Made by a program: the position numbers and the translations under genes
Part shown: positions 11,522 through 22,400 of the stretch, piece by piece
Layout of the letters: each line of letters begins with the position of its first letter
How positions within the stretch are numbered: the stretch's first letter is position 1
Assembly: GCF_000227135.1 (NCBI RefSeq)
Contig: NC_018257.1
Location: 956,930 to 1,020,929 of the forward strand
Direction: 5' to 3'
Source: Leishmania donovani
Lineage: Eukaryota > Euglenozoa > Kinetoplastea > Trypanosomatida > Trypanosomatidae
DNA: 64,000 nt
The notes under the pieces: generated by a model
The model's input: only the letters and a program-made list of their open reading frames with translations
What the model was told of the DNA's origin: nothing
The model's database searches: none

Positions 11522-12137
11522 CGCCTAAAGAAGCGGTACAGCTCAGTGCGTGGCATCGTCAGGGCCCGGTGCACCCCCGAACTCTGCGTGTGAGGAAGCC
11601 GAGCAGCTCCCCTCCTCCCTCTCTCCCTCTCCCTGCCAAATGCCGAGCCGCTTCTGGTGGTGACGGGGCCGAGTCCCTAGGACGTACGGAGGAGTTCAGT
11701 GCGTATGTATCGCTGCTGATGTGTCGGCGGTCATGTTCTGGATTGGCGTCGCGTCGGAGTGCCCCCTGCGACAACGAACACATCGGTGACATCCCTATGA
11801 TTCGGCGCACTGCCCGCGTGACTCGAACGCATCTCAAGCCAGGCCCTCACACTGCCTGTTGGTGCGGAGAGTCGAAGCCACCCTGAGGAGGATGCGCCAC
11901 ATGACGGCCGGCATGATGGAAGATGCTGTGAGGTAGCCTGCGTAGGGGGTTGTGGGTTTAGTTTGATATCGAGGCCTTGTTCAGATGGCTGAGTCAGCGG
12001 ATTGCTGTAAGACGTGGGTCTCCAGCTGCTTCTCACGATGCCATAGGGCTTCTGGCAGGCCAGGGAGGAGGAGTGTAGTGAGGCGCATGCTCTATGACGG
12101 AATAGACACGCAGAGATCAAAAAGTAAAACAAAAAAA
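11522..12137 (+). mobile_element. SIDER-like short degenerate retroposon
   Basis: Plus-strand sequence at 11559-11600 follows the same order as the 5' end of the 53 kb element: TCAGGGCCC, then about 13-14 nt, then ACTCTGCG...GGAAGCC (here ACTCTGCGTGTGAGGAAGCC). This matches the 5' signature shared by trypanosomatid ingi-clade retroposons. An A-rich tail is at 12117-12137. Flanking sequences TGAACTCGATC (11511-11521) and TGAATTCGAGC (12138-12148) agree at 9 of 11 positions and may be decayed target-site duplications. The length, about 616 bp, fits Leishmania SIDERs (about 0.55 kb). Orientation is antisense to the gene cluster. There is no coding capacity. In Leishmania such elements sit in 3'UTRs and can affect mRNA stability. 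Confidence 0.6.
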
Positions 12138-13468
12138 TGAATTCGAGCGCAGGTCACGCTTTCCTCTCACCCCCTCCGCCGCACCGCGCCGTCCTCCGAG
12201 GCTCATGTATATGCATGAGAAGATGATTTGCCCTCCCTCCCTGGGGGGGGGGGGTATACACAAGAGAAGAAAAAAGGTTAAAAGGAAGGCGAGATGCAGC
12301 CAAGGGAGGAAGGCCTTAAAACAGGAACGGGAAAAAACGAACGACGTCACTCTACCATAAAAACAAATGGAGAAAAGAAGCATCACAACAACAAAAAGCG
12401 TCACACCGCGCACATCGACCTCTCTCAGCACACTCCGAGAGAACGAGAGGAAATGTACGCACACCAACGCTGCGTCCAGCTCCCACGACTAACACATCTG
12501 GAGGGCGAGCCAAGATCTACGCAGGAGGAGAGGGAGGAGGCGCTGACAATGTAAGCGAATCAAAAGACAAAGAAAGAACACGTCGTCATGGGGGTAGGAG
12601 GGACGACAAGACAATCAGACAAAGGAGAGGAGCGCGCACAGGCCGTCAGAATGGTGCGCCCACTCGCTCGCTGCGAGGCGCACGCACACACATCGGTGGC
12701 CGCTCAGGTGCTTTTCCAACCAACGCAGTGCATCCTCGAGTGTGTGTGTCTGTGGTTTCTTGGCGCGGTGGGGTGGGGTTTTAAGCGCAGCCGTTGCGTG
12801 CAACAGCTTCCATGTGAGAAGGTATGCGAAAGAAAAAAAGGTTGAGGAGGAAGGAGGGCAGCATCCGCTTATGCGTTCACCGATTGCACGCATGAGGGTC
12901 TGTGCAGGTGGATGCGTCTCTCATGCATGTACGGTTCCGCGAAGACATGTCACTCCGATATTTCTATTTTCTGCCTCTCTTTTCCGTTTACTTTCGGTCA
13001 CCCCATCCTGCACAGAATGTGATACTCGACAACATCACATGCGCACGCGTAAGTCACGAAAGAGGTGGTTTTATTGCGCTGATGACGCCTCTATGCACCA
13101 CAACGGGGAAACAGCAGGTGGTAGAAGGGGCATCTGTCTTTCACGATTCAGGCACTCTCGCTCTCCTCCGGTGACCTCTCACCGCACCCCCGCGCGGGCA
13201 GCCTTACCTCTCCTCCATGCTCCGCTCTGCATCACCGGGCATCGCTCTCTCCCTCCGCATTGGCTCCTCCTCCACACGCTAGTGCGGCAGTAGATAAGGT
13301 CATGGCGGGAAGAGGAAAAACAAAGAAACGCTCCTTATGGCATGCCATCGCCACTGAATGAGAACAAAAATGGAAAAAGGGAAGCCTGGGGAACACTGCA
13401 CAGATGTTGTTTCTGTGCATCACACCGCGGACGTCCGAAGACCCCTACCTGAAAAAAGAAAGATACAC
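12138..13468. other. Non-coding spacer
   Basis: There is no credible gene. It is mixed purine-rich sequence with a G run at 12243-12252. The stretch 13120-13280 is pyrimidine-rich as printed, opposite to most spacers here. Nothing else was recognised. Confidence 0.5.
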
Positions 13469-14346
13469 TTTTTTTTCTTTTCCAAGGGTGCTCGTTCGAC
13501 CACGAATAAGGCAGCTAGACTATACGCATACACAGCCACAGCCAACCCACCGCTGCTGCGCTGTGGCTGCACCCGAGTCGTCTAGGATCCACTGCATGCC
13601 GTCGAATCGGGTCATGTGTCTAGCGGGCTCCTCTTGGCCCCTCCTCATCCCCTCTTCGGATACGCGCCGCACGATCCGCTCCAGTCAGGCCCGGGTGGGC
13701 TGCATGCTTCCATCCTCGCGGGTCACGCCCAGCGTCCAGCGCAAGGGCAAAGGTGGTGGTATCTGTCGTGCAGTTACGGTGGATGTCCGCCTGGCGTCTA
13801 AGACTCGTGGCCGAGTCCGCCACCCATAGAGTTTGCGTCTGCTCCTCTGCCGTTGCAGATCTCGCAAGCTTGTCACATTTGGTCATGTGTTCCAGTTCAC
13901 AATAGTCACAGCAAAGATGAGAGGCGCGCGCGACGGGCCACCGCAGCGCCAGCGCACGTGCCCACATCCGTCGCGCTGTGCCGTCCTCCACGGTTACGGG
14001 GCCCGTGCCGGGTGCCATGAGGGCGGCGCAGAGCGACCCCGCAGCAAGGGCGACCACACGTGCTTCCCTGTGTCGCGGCAGGTGAGGCATGGGCACCACT
14101 GCTGCACGCTGGGTGCTGTCGCGGCACGCAAGAGCGCCGCCGCCCCTTGCCCGTGCGCATCTGTGCGTGCATGATCGCGATAGAGCATCACGGCGGCACG
14201 TGACCTGCTGTGTGTCTGTGCTGCACCATCTGTGCACCAGCGGGTAGGGGAGAGCTGCGCAACGGGCGTGCGGAGCTCCGCAGGGGTGTCGATGCCTGCA
14301 CACCGGCGTGAGAGCTGCGGAGGCGTTGTGACGACACCGCCATGCG

Positions 14347-14562
14347 NNNNNNNNNNNNNNNNNNNNNNNNNNNNNNNNNNNNNNNNNNNNNNNNNNNNNN
14401 NNNNNNNNNNNNNNNNNNNNNNNNNNNNNNNNNNNNNNNNNNNNNNNNNNNNNNNNNNNNNNNNNNNNNNNNNNNNNNNNNNNNNNNNNNNNNNNNNNNN
14501 NNNNNNNNNNNNNNNNNNNNNNNNNNNNNNNNNNNNNNNNNNNNNNNNNNNNNNNNNNNNNN
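14347..14562. other. Assembly gap (216 N)
   Basis: This is a run of undetermined bases inside the DIRE-like element. Its flanks do not repeat each other, unlike those of the two 99-N gaps. Confidence 0.99.
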
Positions 14563-14607
14563 TGCGGCGGCACCGTGGAGCACCGTTGATTCAAACCGTG
14601 CCATGTA

Positions 14608-14852
14608 GGAGTAGCGGAGGCGATCCGTTGACGGGCCGCATTCGTGCAGGCAGACCCCCGTGCGCTCGGCAGGCCGAGACGTGGGTACTTTGTTGACCTC
14701 TGCAGCGTGTGGACCGATGCGGCGCGTGGGCTGGATGTGCACGCGGAGAAGGCGGGGGTGGCGATGCTCCTCTAGGCACGTGCGTGCAGCGGAGAGCTGC
14801 TGCTGGTCGCGGTGCCGCGCACCGGCGCGTGTGCGCCTTGTGTTGGGGGATT
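14608..14852. repeat. 245-bp direct repeat, left copy at gap edge
   Basis: Identical to 14952-15196. The two copies abut the two sides of a 99-N gap. The last base of this copy is the last base before the gap, and the first base of the other copy is the first after it. This pattern is what two overlapping contigs left unmerged would give. Confidence 0.9.
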
Positions 14853-14951
14853 NNNNNNNNNNNNNNNNNNNNNNNNNNNNNNNNNNNNNNNNNNNNNNNN
14901 NNNNNNNNNNNNNNNNNNNNNNNNNNNNNNNNNNNNNNNNNNNNNNNNNNN
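14853..14951. other. Assembly gap (99 N), probably false
   Basis: It is flanked on both sides by the same 245-bp sequence, so the real sequence may have no gap and only one copy. Confidence 0.85.
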
Positions 14952-15196
14952 GGAGTAGCGGAGGCGATCCGTTGACGGGCCGCATTCGTGCAGGCAGACC
15001 CCCGTGCGCTCGGCAGGCCGAGACGTGGGTACTTTGTTGACCTCTGCAGCGTGTGGACCGATGCGGCGCGTGGGCTGGATGTGCACGCGGAGAAGGCGGG
15101 GGTGGCGATGCTCCTCTAGGCACGTGCGTGCAGCGGAGAGCTGCTGCTGGTCGCGGTGCCGCGCACCGGCGCGTGTGCGCCTTGTGTTGGGGGATT
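14952..15196. repeat. 245-bp direct repeat, right copy at gap edge
   Basis: Exact copy of 14608-14852, starting at the first base after the gap. It is probably an assembly artefact, not a true tandem duplication. Confidence 0.9.
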
Positions 15197-16480
15197 CTCA
15201 TCCAGCTGCCTGGCGTGCTCCAGTGTCCAGCGCGCCACCTTGCAGGGGACGAATCGTAGCGTGGCCTGCGTGACATCCGTGCCCGCGGAGAATGTGGGGA
15301 GTGTGGTGTGATGAGCACGGATGGCGTGGTGCCGTGCCGGCGTCCGGTTGCGCTGCACGCTCGGGGGGTCCACCACCATGATGGGGCGAAGAGAGCCCAG
15401 GGCCGATGGCTCGGCGGCTCCGCATGAACGCCTGGCCATCTTCGACATGTTCTTGTGGGCGGCGCGAACACAGAGGGCGGGGCGATGGTGTGGGAGAGCC
15501 ATGATGCGGCGAGTGTGGTGCGGGGCGCGGCTGGGCCTCTGAGGCGCCGTGATGTGCGCAGCTGAGCGTGCGGTCGGTAGGGCCGACAAACGCCGCGGCT
15601 GTCTCTGTGTCCCTTGCTGGCGCTGCTGGAGCCTGTCTCGCAGAACGATCGCGCAGTCGTCGCGAGGCTATTCGCTGGAGGGGCTTTCGCGCCGGGTGCT
15701 GGTCGGCGTGACAGGGCGGGGCGGAGTGAGGGCGCAGCAGGACTGCATCCATCCCTCGAGGCTGGCTGTATCATGAGCATGACCGAAAGACGGCGGCACG
15801 CAGGGCAGCGTCGCAAGATCTGCTTCCAATCGCGTCAGCTTTGGCGTGCAGAGCGCTGAGTAGGCGGCGCCACGAGAGGGGCCCGCCTTCGTGGGTGTTG
15901 TTGGCCGCCGTCGTGCATCTTGCCGTGGCCTTGCGGGACACCTCGCAGGTGTGCGTCTGCGTGGCGGTGTCGGCGGTGTGCCGTGCCGTGGTGTCGCTAT
16001 GGCTTGCACACGTCAGGTGGTCATCATTGGGCCAATCGTGTGGGGTGGTCCCCTCCCTGGCCGGCCGGGTCGTCATCTCGTGTCGGGCACCCGGCGGCGC
16101 GAGCCGGCCCCCGCCCCGATGGCGTGTGGGCTGCGTGCGACGCTGCCTGGTGTGTGATGGAGAGCCTCCCGTGCCGCGAGGTGACTGTTAGGTGTGCAGC
16201 CCGACGTGGTGTGTATGCGCCCAGCTGGGACGTGGCAGTACAGCCGCAACGCCGCTGCGGCGCTTTTGTCGTTGAGAGGAGGGGGAGGGCGTACAGTTGT
16301 GCCCGTGTCGTGCTCTGAGCACGGGAACGCCAGGGCGGTGCCTCCTCTCTCTTGCTACACCGGGATGCTGAGAGGCTGGCACGCCAGGTGCGCTGTGGGG
16401 CCTGTGAGGGTGAGCTGCGGGTCTTACAGAATGCAGACCCCCCTGTGCCCACGCTTCGTGACGGGCGCGCGCCAGCCAGC

Positions 16481-16779
16481 ACCGTTGGGCGTCGTTCCGC
16501 CCACTTGGATTCCACTGCAGGCAGCGCAGACCAGGTACGGGATCACACTCGGCATCGCCGCAACGCAGCAAGAGCAGGAATAAAACGTGGGCGGATGCGT
16601 GCATTCGACGACCTGTCGACACGATTTGTAGTGAGTCGTTACAAGCGTGGCCATGACCCGCAGGTCTCCTCGGCACAGCACCGGCCCAGACCTGTCCACT
16701 GGCACCGAGAGTCGGCCAGCCGTGCCCCGAGGGCGGGCTGTGCAGGCGCTTGGCTTCCCCCACAAAGAGTGTGGGGTAC
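16481..16779. repeat. 299-bp direct repeat, left copy at gap edge
   Basis: Identical to 16879-17177, and ends exactly at the gap edge. It is the 5' part of the DIRE-like element in minus orientation, also present at 24432-24730 and, inverted, near 53 kb. Confidence 0.9.
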
Positions 16780-16878
16780 NNNNNNNNNNNNNNNNNNNNN
16801 NNNNNNNNNNNNNNNNNNNNNNNNNNNNNNNNNNNNNNNNNNNNNNNNNNNNNNNNNNNNNNNNNNNNNNNNNNNNNN
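16780..16878. other. Assembly gap (99 N), probably false
   Basis: The two sides carry the same 299 bp ending and starting exactly at the gap. That is the signature of unmerged overlapping contigs. Confidence 0.85.
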
Positions 16879-17177
16879 ACCGTTGGGCGTCGTTCCGCCC
16901 ACTTGGATTCCACTGCAGGCAGCGCAGACCAGGTACGGGATCACACTCGGCATCGCCGCAACGCAGCAAGAGCAGGAATAAAACGTGGGCGGATGCGTGC
17001 ATTCGACGACCTGTCGACACGATTTGTAGTGAGTCGTTACAAGCGTGGCCATGACCCGCAGGTCTCCTCGGCACAGCACCGGCCCAGACCTGTCCACTGG
17101 CACCGAGAGTCGGCCAGCCGTGCCCCGAGGGCGGGCTGTGCAGGCGCTTGGCTTCCCCCACAAAGAGTGTGGGGTAC
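16879..17177. repeat. 299-bp direct repeat, right copy at gap edge
   Basis: Exact copy of 16481-16779. It continues to the right into the element's 5' end (CGTCGTATC on the minus strand near 17187-17195), so this is the copy that carries the full 5' signature. Confidence 0.9.
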
Positions 17178-17215
17178 GGGGCCCTGATACGACGGTGACG
17201 CCGCCGGCCGGCATC

Positions 17216-18175
17216 GGTGAGGAGTGTGGTGTTGGTGGTGGTGGGGGGGGGGTTGAGGAAAAGGGGCACAAAAAGAAAAGGATGCGAAAGAAAAAAAAAT
17301 AAAGATGCGGCACGAGCGCATGCAAAAACACACACATATGCACCTGAAGAAGACGGAAGAGCTAAGCCAAAACAGAAACGATTAAAGCACAGCCCTTCAC
17401 ACATGCAGCGGGAGAGCACGAGTGGAGGGGGAACGAGCGAAATAGAGAAAAAGCACCAAAGAACATGACTATCAAACGGCAGGAGAGGGGAGAACTAAAG
17501 CAACGAGAAAAAAGGGCGAGAGACAGACAGAGGGAGAGCACAACCAACACACCAAAGGCAAAAGAGTCCCGGGGGTGGGGGAGAGATACACGAAAAGACA
17601 CACACCGCCTCACGCACATACGTATATGCACATATACAGACATGCAAGCACAAGCACAGAAACCATGCACGCCGAAAAAAAAAGAAAAGCGACCAAAAAA
17701 GAAGAAACGCACAAAGACGAGAAAGGGCGTTGAGGGATACACAAAGAAACAGAAAAAGCGATTGGCATGACGAACACGCCACTTGGTGCCTTCCTTGCTC
17801 TTGTGCGGTTTCGTGTACGTAGAAGTCGGAGAGAGGGGCGTTTGCTGGTGATATCCACGCAGGAAACGGGGAGAGGAAGAAAAAAGAGAGAGGATGAACA
17901 GAGTGAAAGAAAACAGGGAGGGCAAGATGTGCAGGGCGCTGCAGGTAACATAGACACCAACACACGCAAGCTCATCACTTTTTTCTCTTTCCTTTCGTTT
18001 GCAGCGGTGGAGCCAAGCGCGCCAAACACGCGCACCCGACGATAACAACATCCACACACGCACGCACAAACACACAGACCCTCGCAAAGCGATGTTGGGC
18101 GCTCTCGTCCCTTCTCTTTTCTTCTGCGTCTTTTCGCCTTTTCGTTTTCGGTAGCGCGCTCTCTCTCTCTCTCGA
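17216..18175. other. Non-coding flank, 3' of the coactosin-like gene
   Basis: Purine-rich as printed, with a G run at 17241-17250 and many A runs. It is probably 3'UTR of the gene at 18176-19402. No gene was seen; minus-strand frames here are low-complexity Ser/Leu/Phe/Cys sequence. Confidence 0.6.
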
Positions 18176-19402
18176 CTATAGGACCTCGAAAATGGCCCAC
18201 ACGAGTCCCCCCTCCTTCGCCTGCACCAGATCGATCGTCTCTTCGATGGAGAAACTCTGTGCCGCTGGGCTGTCGGCCGTCCCGGTGGTGGCCACGCTCG
18301 CCGAGCTCTGCTCTATGCCGTCAGGTATGATTGGCATGGTGAGTCGGTGCGTCTTCTTCGGGCGCTCCTCGAACACTTCGGCGGTCGCCTGCTCCTCAAC
18401 GAGCGATTGACGGTAGTTCTCCTCTGTAAAAACAGTGCTGTCTATCATGAAATCCCGCGCTACACCGATCCGCCTGTCTGCCGGGGTACGGAAGGCGCTC
18501 TTCGACTTGGCGATAATGGCCTGCGGATTCAAGTCTTGCCGGCCAACGAGGTAAATCTCGTAGTTGAAGGGGGAGAGGGCCTTTGCCATCGCTGGGTAGA
18601 CCCCGGCGTGACTACCGCCGCGCATCGCTTTCAAACTACTACCGATCCACTGGAAGAAAATCATTCGGCGCTGATGGACTTCGCCGTTGGAAAAGGAGAT
18701 GCGAAAGAGCCCAAAGAGCCACTCTTCATCAGGGAGGTTCTTCACCATCTCAAAGATGCCATGTTGGCCGTAGGCACGTACAGTCAGTACCTCCGAATTC
18801 GATTCGAAAACTACCCAGTTGACGGAGCCGTTGTCCTGGCGCAGAGACGTCATGACACGGTTCGTCTGCGCTGACACCTCTACCGGGCTGCTCGGACGCT
18901 CCTCCTTCGTCGGCGGTGGAGCCGGCTTCGGCGCCAATCGCACGCTTGGTGCGGTGTTGCGACGTCCTCGCTTTGCCGTGGCGGCCACTACGGCCGCCTG
19001 CTCACGCTCCTGATGCATCATCATCTGCTCTGCTGCTAGTCGCTCGCGGTACTCCTCGCGGATCTGCTCCATGGAGAAGTTGCCGCTGTCCATGACGAAG
19101 GTGTCGCGCATGTGCCGCACAAGGGACTCGAAAGAGAGAGACGCCTTGTCGGTCGTGGAGAAGCCAGGGACGCCGCGGATGTTGTTTGTCGTAAAGTTGG
19201 TGATCTCATTGATGCCCTGGCCACGCTTCACAATACTGCACTTGGGCCCAATATACTGTACGTAGATGAACTTGTTGCGCTTGAAGGTGCCCGAGCCTAC
19301 AGGGAACTTCGAATACAATAACTGCACCTTTGCTTCGTCGAGGTGCTCGATGGCGTTGTCGATCTCATCCGAGCCGCGCCACACACACACCACCTTGGGC
19401 AT
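18176..19402 (-). CDS. Tandem coactosin/ADF-H-like actin-binding protein
   Basis: This is a 408-residue protein starting at ATG 19402. Two regions share a coactosin/ADF-homology pattern: residues ~1-125, with KRNKFIYVQYIGPKCSIVKRG, and ~185-340, with HQRRMIFFQWIGSS (basic-hydrophobic-IG motif). They are joined by an Ala/Pro/Arg-rich linker. Coactosins bind F-actin and oppose capping. Oddly, domain 1 begins at its second structural element. The missing helix-plus-strand (pattern as SLRQDNGSVNWVVFES before domain 2) appears instead at the very C-terminus as LVQAKEGGLVWAIFEVL. That suggests a circularly permuted pair or a truncated third repeat. There is no frame continuation past the stop. The fold call is good; actin binding is inferred. 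Confidence 0.7.
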   Translation of the reverse strand: MPKVVCVWRGSDEIDNAIEHLDEAKVQLLYSKFPVGSGTFKRNKFIYVQYIGPKCSIVKRGQGINEITNFTTNNIRGVPGFSTTDKASLSFESLVRHMRDTFVMDSGNFSMEQIREEYRERLAAEQMMMHQEREQAAVVAATAKRGRRNTAPSVRLAPKPAPPPTKEERPSSPVEVSAQTNRVMTSLRQDNGSVNWVVFESNSEVLTVRAYGQHGIFEMVKNLPDEEWLFGLFRISFSNGEVHQRRMIFFQWIGSSLKAMRGGSHAGVYPAMAKALSPFNYEIYLVGRQDLNPQAIIAKSKSAFRTPADRRIGVARDFMIDSTVFTEENYRQSLVEEQATAEVFEERPKKTHRLTMPIIPDGIEQSSASVATTGTADSPAAQSFSIEETIDLVQAKEGGLVWAIFEVL

Positions 19403-22400
19403 TTTTGTTTGTGTTTGCGAGTCGCCTCTCTACCGCCTCTTGTGGTGCGTTGTACGCCAAATCCGCATGCAACAATAATAATAACGCAGGTGATCGTCTC
19501 CGCGTGCTGGGCCCTATGAGAAGGGCGAGATCATCTACTGTACGGTCTCCGTCGGTCTTGTTCGTGTTGTGTGCACGTCCCTCTCGCCACGAGGTGCACG
19601 GTGTGTGTGTGTGTGTGTGCGTGTGTGCGTGTGTGCGTCCGTGCGTGGGGGTGGTTGTGTCTCAGAGGCGAGTGATGGAGTCGCGGAAGTTCGGGCACGT
19701 CGGGCGGATCAGCCAGTAATCAGCGCCAGCACTCGAAAGGCACCGGGACAGGGAGAGAAGAGAATGAAGGAGAGGTGAGAGTGCACACGCCAAGTAGCTG
19801 GCACCAAACAAAACTAAAAATAAGACAGAGAAGACGGCGATGCGGAATAGACACAGAAGTGCCCGAGATGTGTGAGACAGAACCCAAGAGAATATAACAA
19901 AACAACAGGAGGAGGAGCCCCCCCTCCACCCCAAGGAACAACAACAAGTGCGAATACTATGAGCACACACACACAAGCACGGCAAGGCCCACAAGAGGAC
20001 AGAGACGGGCGAAAAGCCACACAAAAAAAAAAATGAAAGAAAAAACAGCGGAGGGGAAAGATTACGCAGAGGGAGAGAGACGAAGACGAGTTCAACGAGC
20101 ACGCCGCCGCAACCGCCAAACGCAACCAAACAGATAAGCGAAGGGCAATGGCGGGAAGGGGGGGGGGGCAGAACGGAAAAGAAGAACAAAAGGGGGAGAA
20201 AAGTGAAATTAAGAATACACGCCAGGGAGAGGGGTGAGGCAGAGCACAACGCGAAGGCCCACCTGTCACACTCTTCGCAGCTACTTGAACAAGCAAGCAA
20301 AAAGCGCCTAAAGTGGACCAATGCTGGCGCTCGATCTCGTGTTGGCCTTTTCAGGTCCAACGGTCCCGATCGGCGCGTGCACACGTGTGTATGTGAAGAT
20401 GGGAGGCGAAAGCGAGTCGAAAAAAGGTGACGCAGTCAAAAAAAAAAAAAATAGATAAAGAAGAGTGGGGAGGAGGGGGGCGGCGGAGGCGTGGTGGGAG
20501 ACGGAGGACAGAGAAGGAGAAAATTGAAGGGGAAGAGAGGAGGACGACGAGATGGACGACGAGGAGGGCAGGGGCGAAGGCAACAACACCAAAGCACCCC
20601 CGAGAGCGTCTGTGAAGCTGTTTCTTTACCGCAAAGAGTTTTGTGCGTACGTGCGTGCGTGTGCCTTGCGTGTGTGTGTGTGTGTGTGTGTATGTGTGTT
20701 AGCCGGCGAATCGGTGCGTACCCCTGCTAGATGCCGAGAGTGAGAGCGTAGTGGAGCAAGTAGAGGCCGTGCACGAGAACGAAAAACAACAAAATAATAA
20801 TCAGACATGAAATGGGGAACAGAACGAGATAGGGAGGGCAACCTCTTGCTGCACAGGTGTGGCGGTAATCATGATCATGCAGGGTGATGCTCATGACATT
20901 GGAGAGAAGTAGGGATAGGAAGAGAGAAGACAGATAAAGAGGGGGAGGGGTCGGCATGGCATTGGTAAAGCGCACGGACAGGATCGTCGGTTTGTAGGCG
21001 CGGGCAGACAGTGAGAGAAAGAGATCGACGCAACAAACAGCGATACATAAGACAGCGCACCGTATTGCGCATCTGGCATTGTCTCTCCGCCATCGGGGTC
21101 CTCAGTGGGTAGTGTCACAATGCACCGGCTCACATGCAAGTCCCTTTGCGTGCGTGTGGGGGGGGGGGGTGCATGTGCCTTCGTTTGCACCCCCTCCACG
21201 CCTTCCTCTCTCTTCCGCTCGGTGCCGCTACGGTGTTTGTTCCTTCAGCAACACGCGCAAGCTCGCAAAGAGAGTCTCGTGACGCCTGAACCGGGAGGGA
21301 AGAGAGGCCAGACGACGGAGAATGGACAGAAGAACATGCGCGGCGACAGCATGTACAGACCACTACTTCCACACAGTACAACCTATTACGCTCGCACCGC
21401 GCGCGTCCTCTCTGACACTCGCGTGCCGGTCAATGGGAACGGTGGAGTTCGCGCGCCATCCCTTTGTTTGTTTCTTCCGCCTTTTGGTTTCGGCATTCAT
21501 TTCCGGCATTCGCCTACACTTTTGCCTTTGTGTATTATCGATCCCCCTTCTTTCTCCCTTCTTTTTCTGCTGTGTTTTTTTTTTTTGCTTTCGTTCGTTC
21601 ACATGGGAGAGAGAGAGAGAATGGCTCTCAGAGAAGTGAGCGGGTTACGAATAAAGCATTCACGTAGACATCAAGCACATGCACAAGTCCCAACGGTGTA
21701 CGCATCATGCGTGTTTCTTTCTTCGTGGTTGTTTTCCACCCTCCTGCCCTAGCGGAAGCGATGTCTTGGTCTGCTTAATATTCCGTTCGCTCTCTCGCTT
21801 TCGTCTTCCTCGGCAACCGTTGCACGGCGCTGCGAGAGTGAGGTGTAGCGGGCCCTCCTCATAGTATTTTTCTTCTGCGTGCGCGTGCGGGAGCCAGGGT
21901 TTGGAGTGGATGTGAATTGTCGCGTCGCACTCAGCAGCCTATTCCGCACAAGCACACATGCAAATGCAATAGAGAGGGAAAGAGACGGAGACGGAAACAG
22001 AGAAAAGACTCATCGACACACATGAGCGAGAAGAACAAAAAAAAAACAGACCGACAAGCATCAGTACGAACCGAAGAAGAAACAGAGAAAGGCAAGACGA
22101 CGGAAATCAGCCATAGCCCATCTCACACGGAAGGCGGTACAGGGAAAAAGTTAGCGAGAGAGAGATCGTGCGGCAGAGAATACAGGGAAAACGAAAGAAG
22201 AGAACAACGGCCCTTCACAAGCACAACAGACACACGCAACAACATGAGACATGGGGGGGGGGGGTGAAGGTAACAAAAAAGAACAAAACAAGAAGAGGAC
22301 AAGCATTCGGAGAGGAGTGCGTCAGCGGAGATGGATGGGTGGATGGAGGGCGAGGGCCAGTTGCGTGCGATATGTCCCTGCTAACGTGCAGAGAGAGGGA

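Larger units (their letters stand above)
13469..17215 (-). mobile_element. Degenerate ingi/L1Tc-related retroposon (DIRE-like), minus strand
   Basis: This is a GC-rich block that stands out from its A/G-rich flanks. Read on the minus strand it opens near 17215 with the retroposon 5' signature (hairpin at 17156-17174). Remains of an APE-type endonuclease follow: LQWNPSGRND at 16521-16492, then a segment reading VCIL-stop-DPQLTLTG where active elements have an L-Q-E-T-like catalytic motif, then ERGGTALAF near 16350-16324. These lie in different frames with stops, so the element is broken. Near 13900-13860 is a C-x2-C-x3-H-x3-C cluster like the C-terminal zinc fingers of such elements. No reverse-transcriptase core (YADD type) was seen, perhaps lost in the gaps. 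An A-rich tail on the minus strand (13484-13469) may be the 3' end. Alternative: a TATE-type element. Confidence 0.55.

Noticed and set aside
14188..15816. 542-codon minus-strand frame inside the GC-rich element
   Set aside because: It spans two N gaps and a false duplication, so the frame is partly artificial; Pro/Arg/His-rich content is GC-driven. Treated as part of the decayed element.
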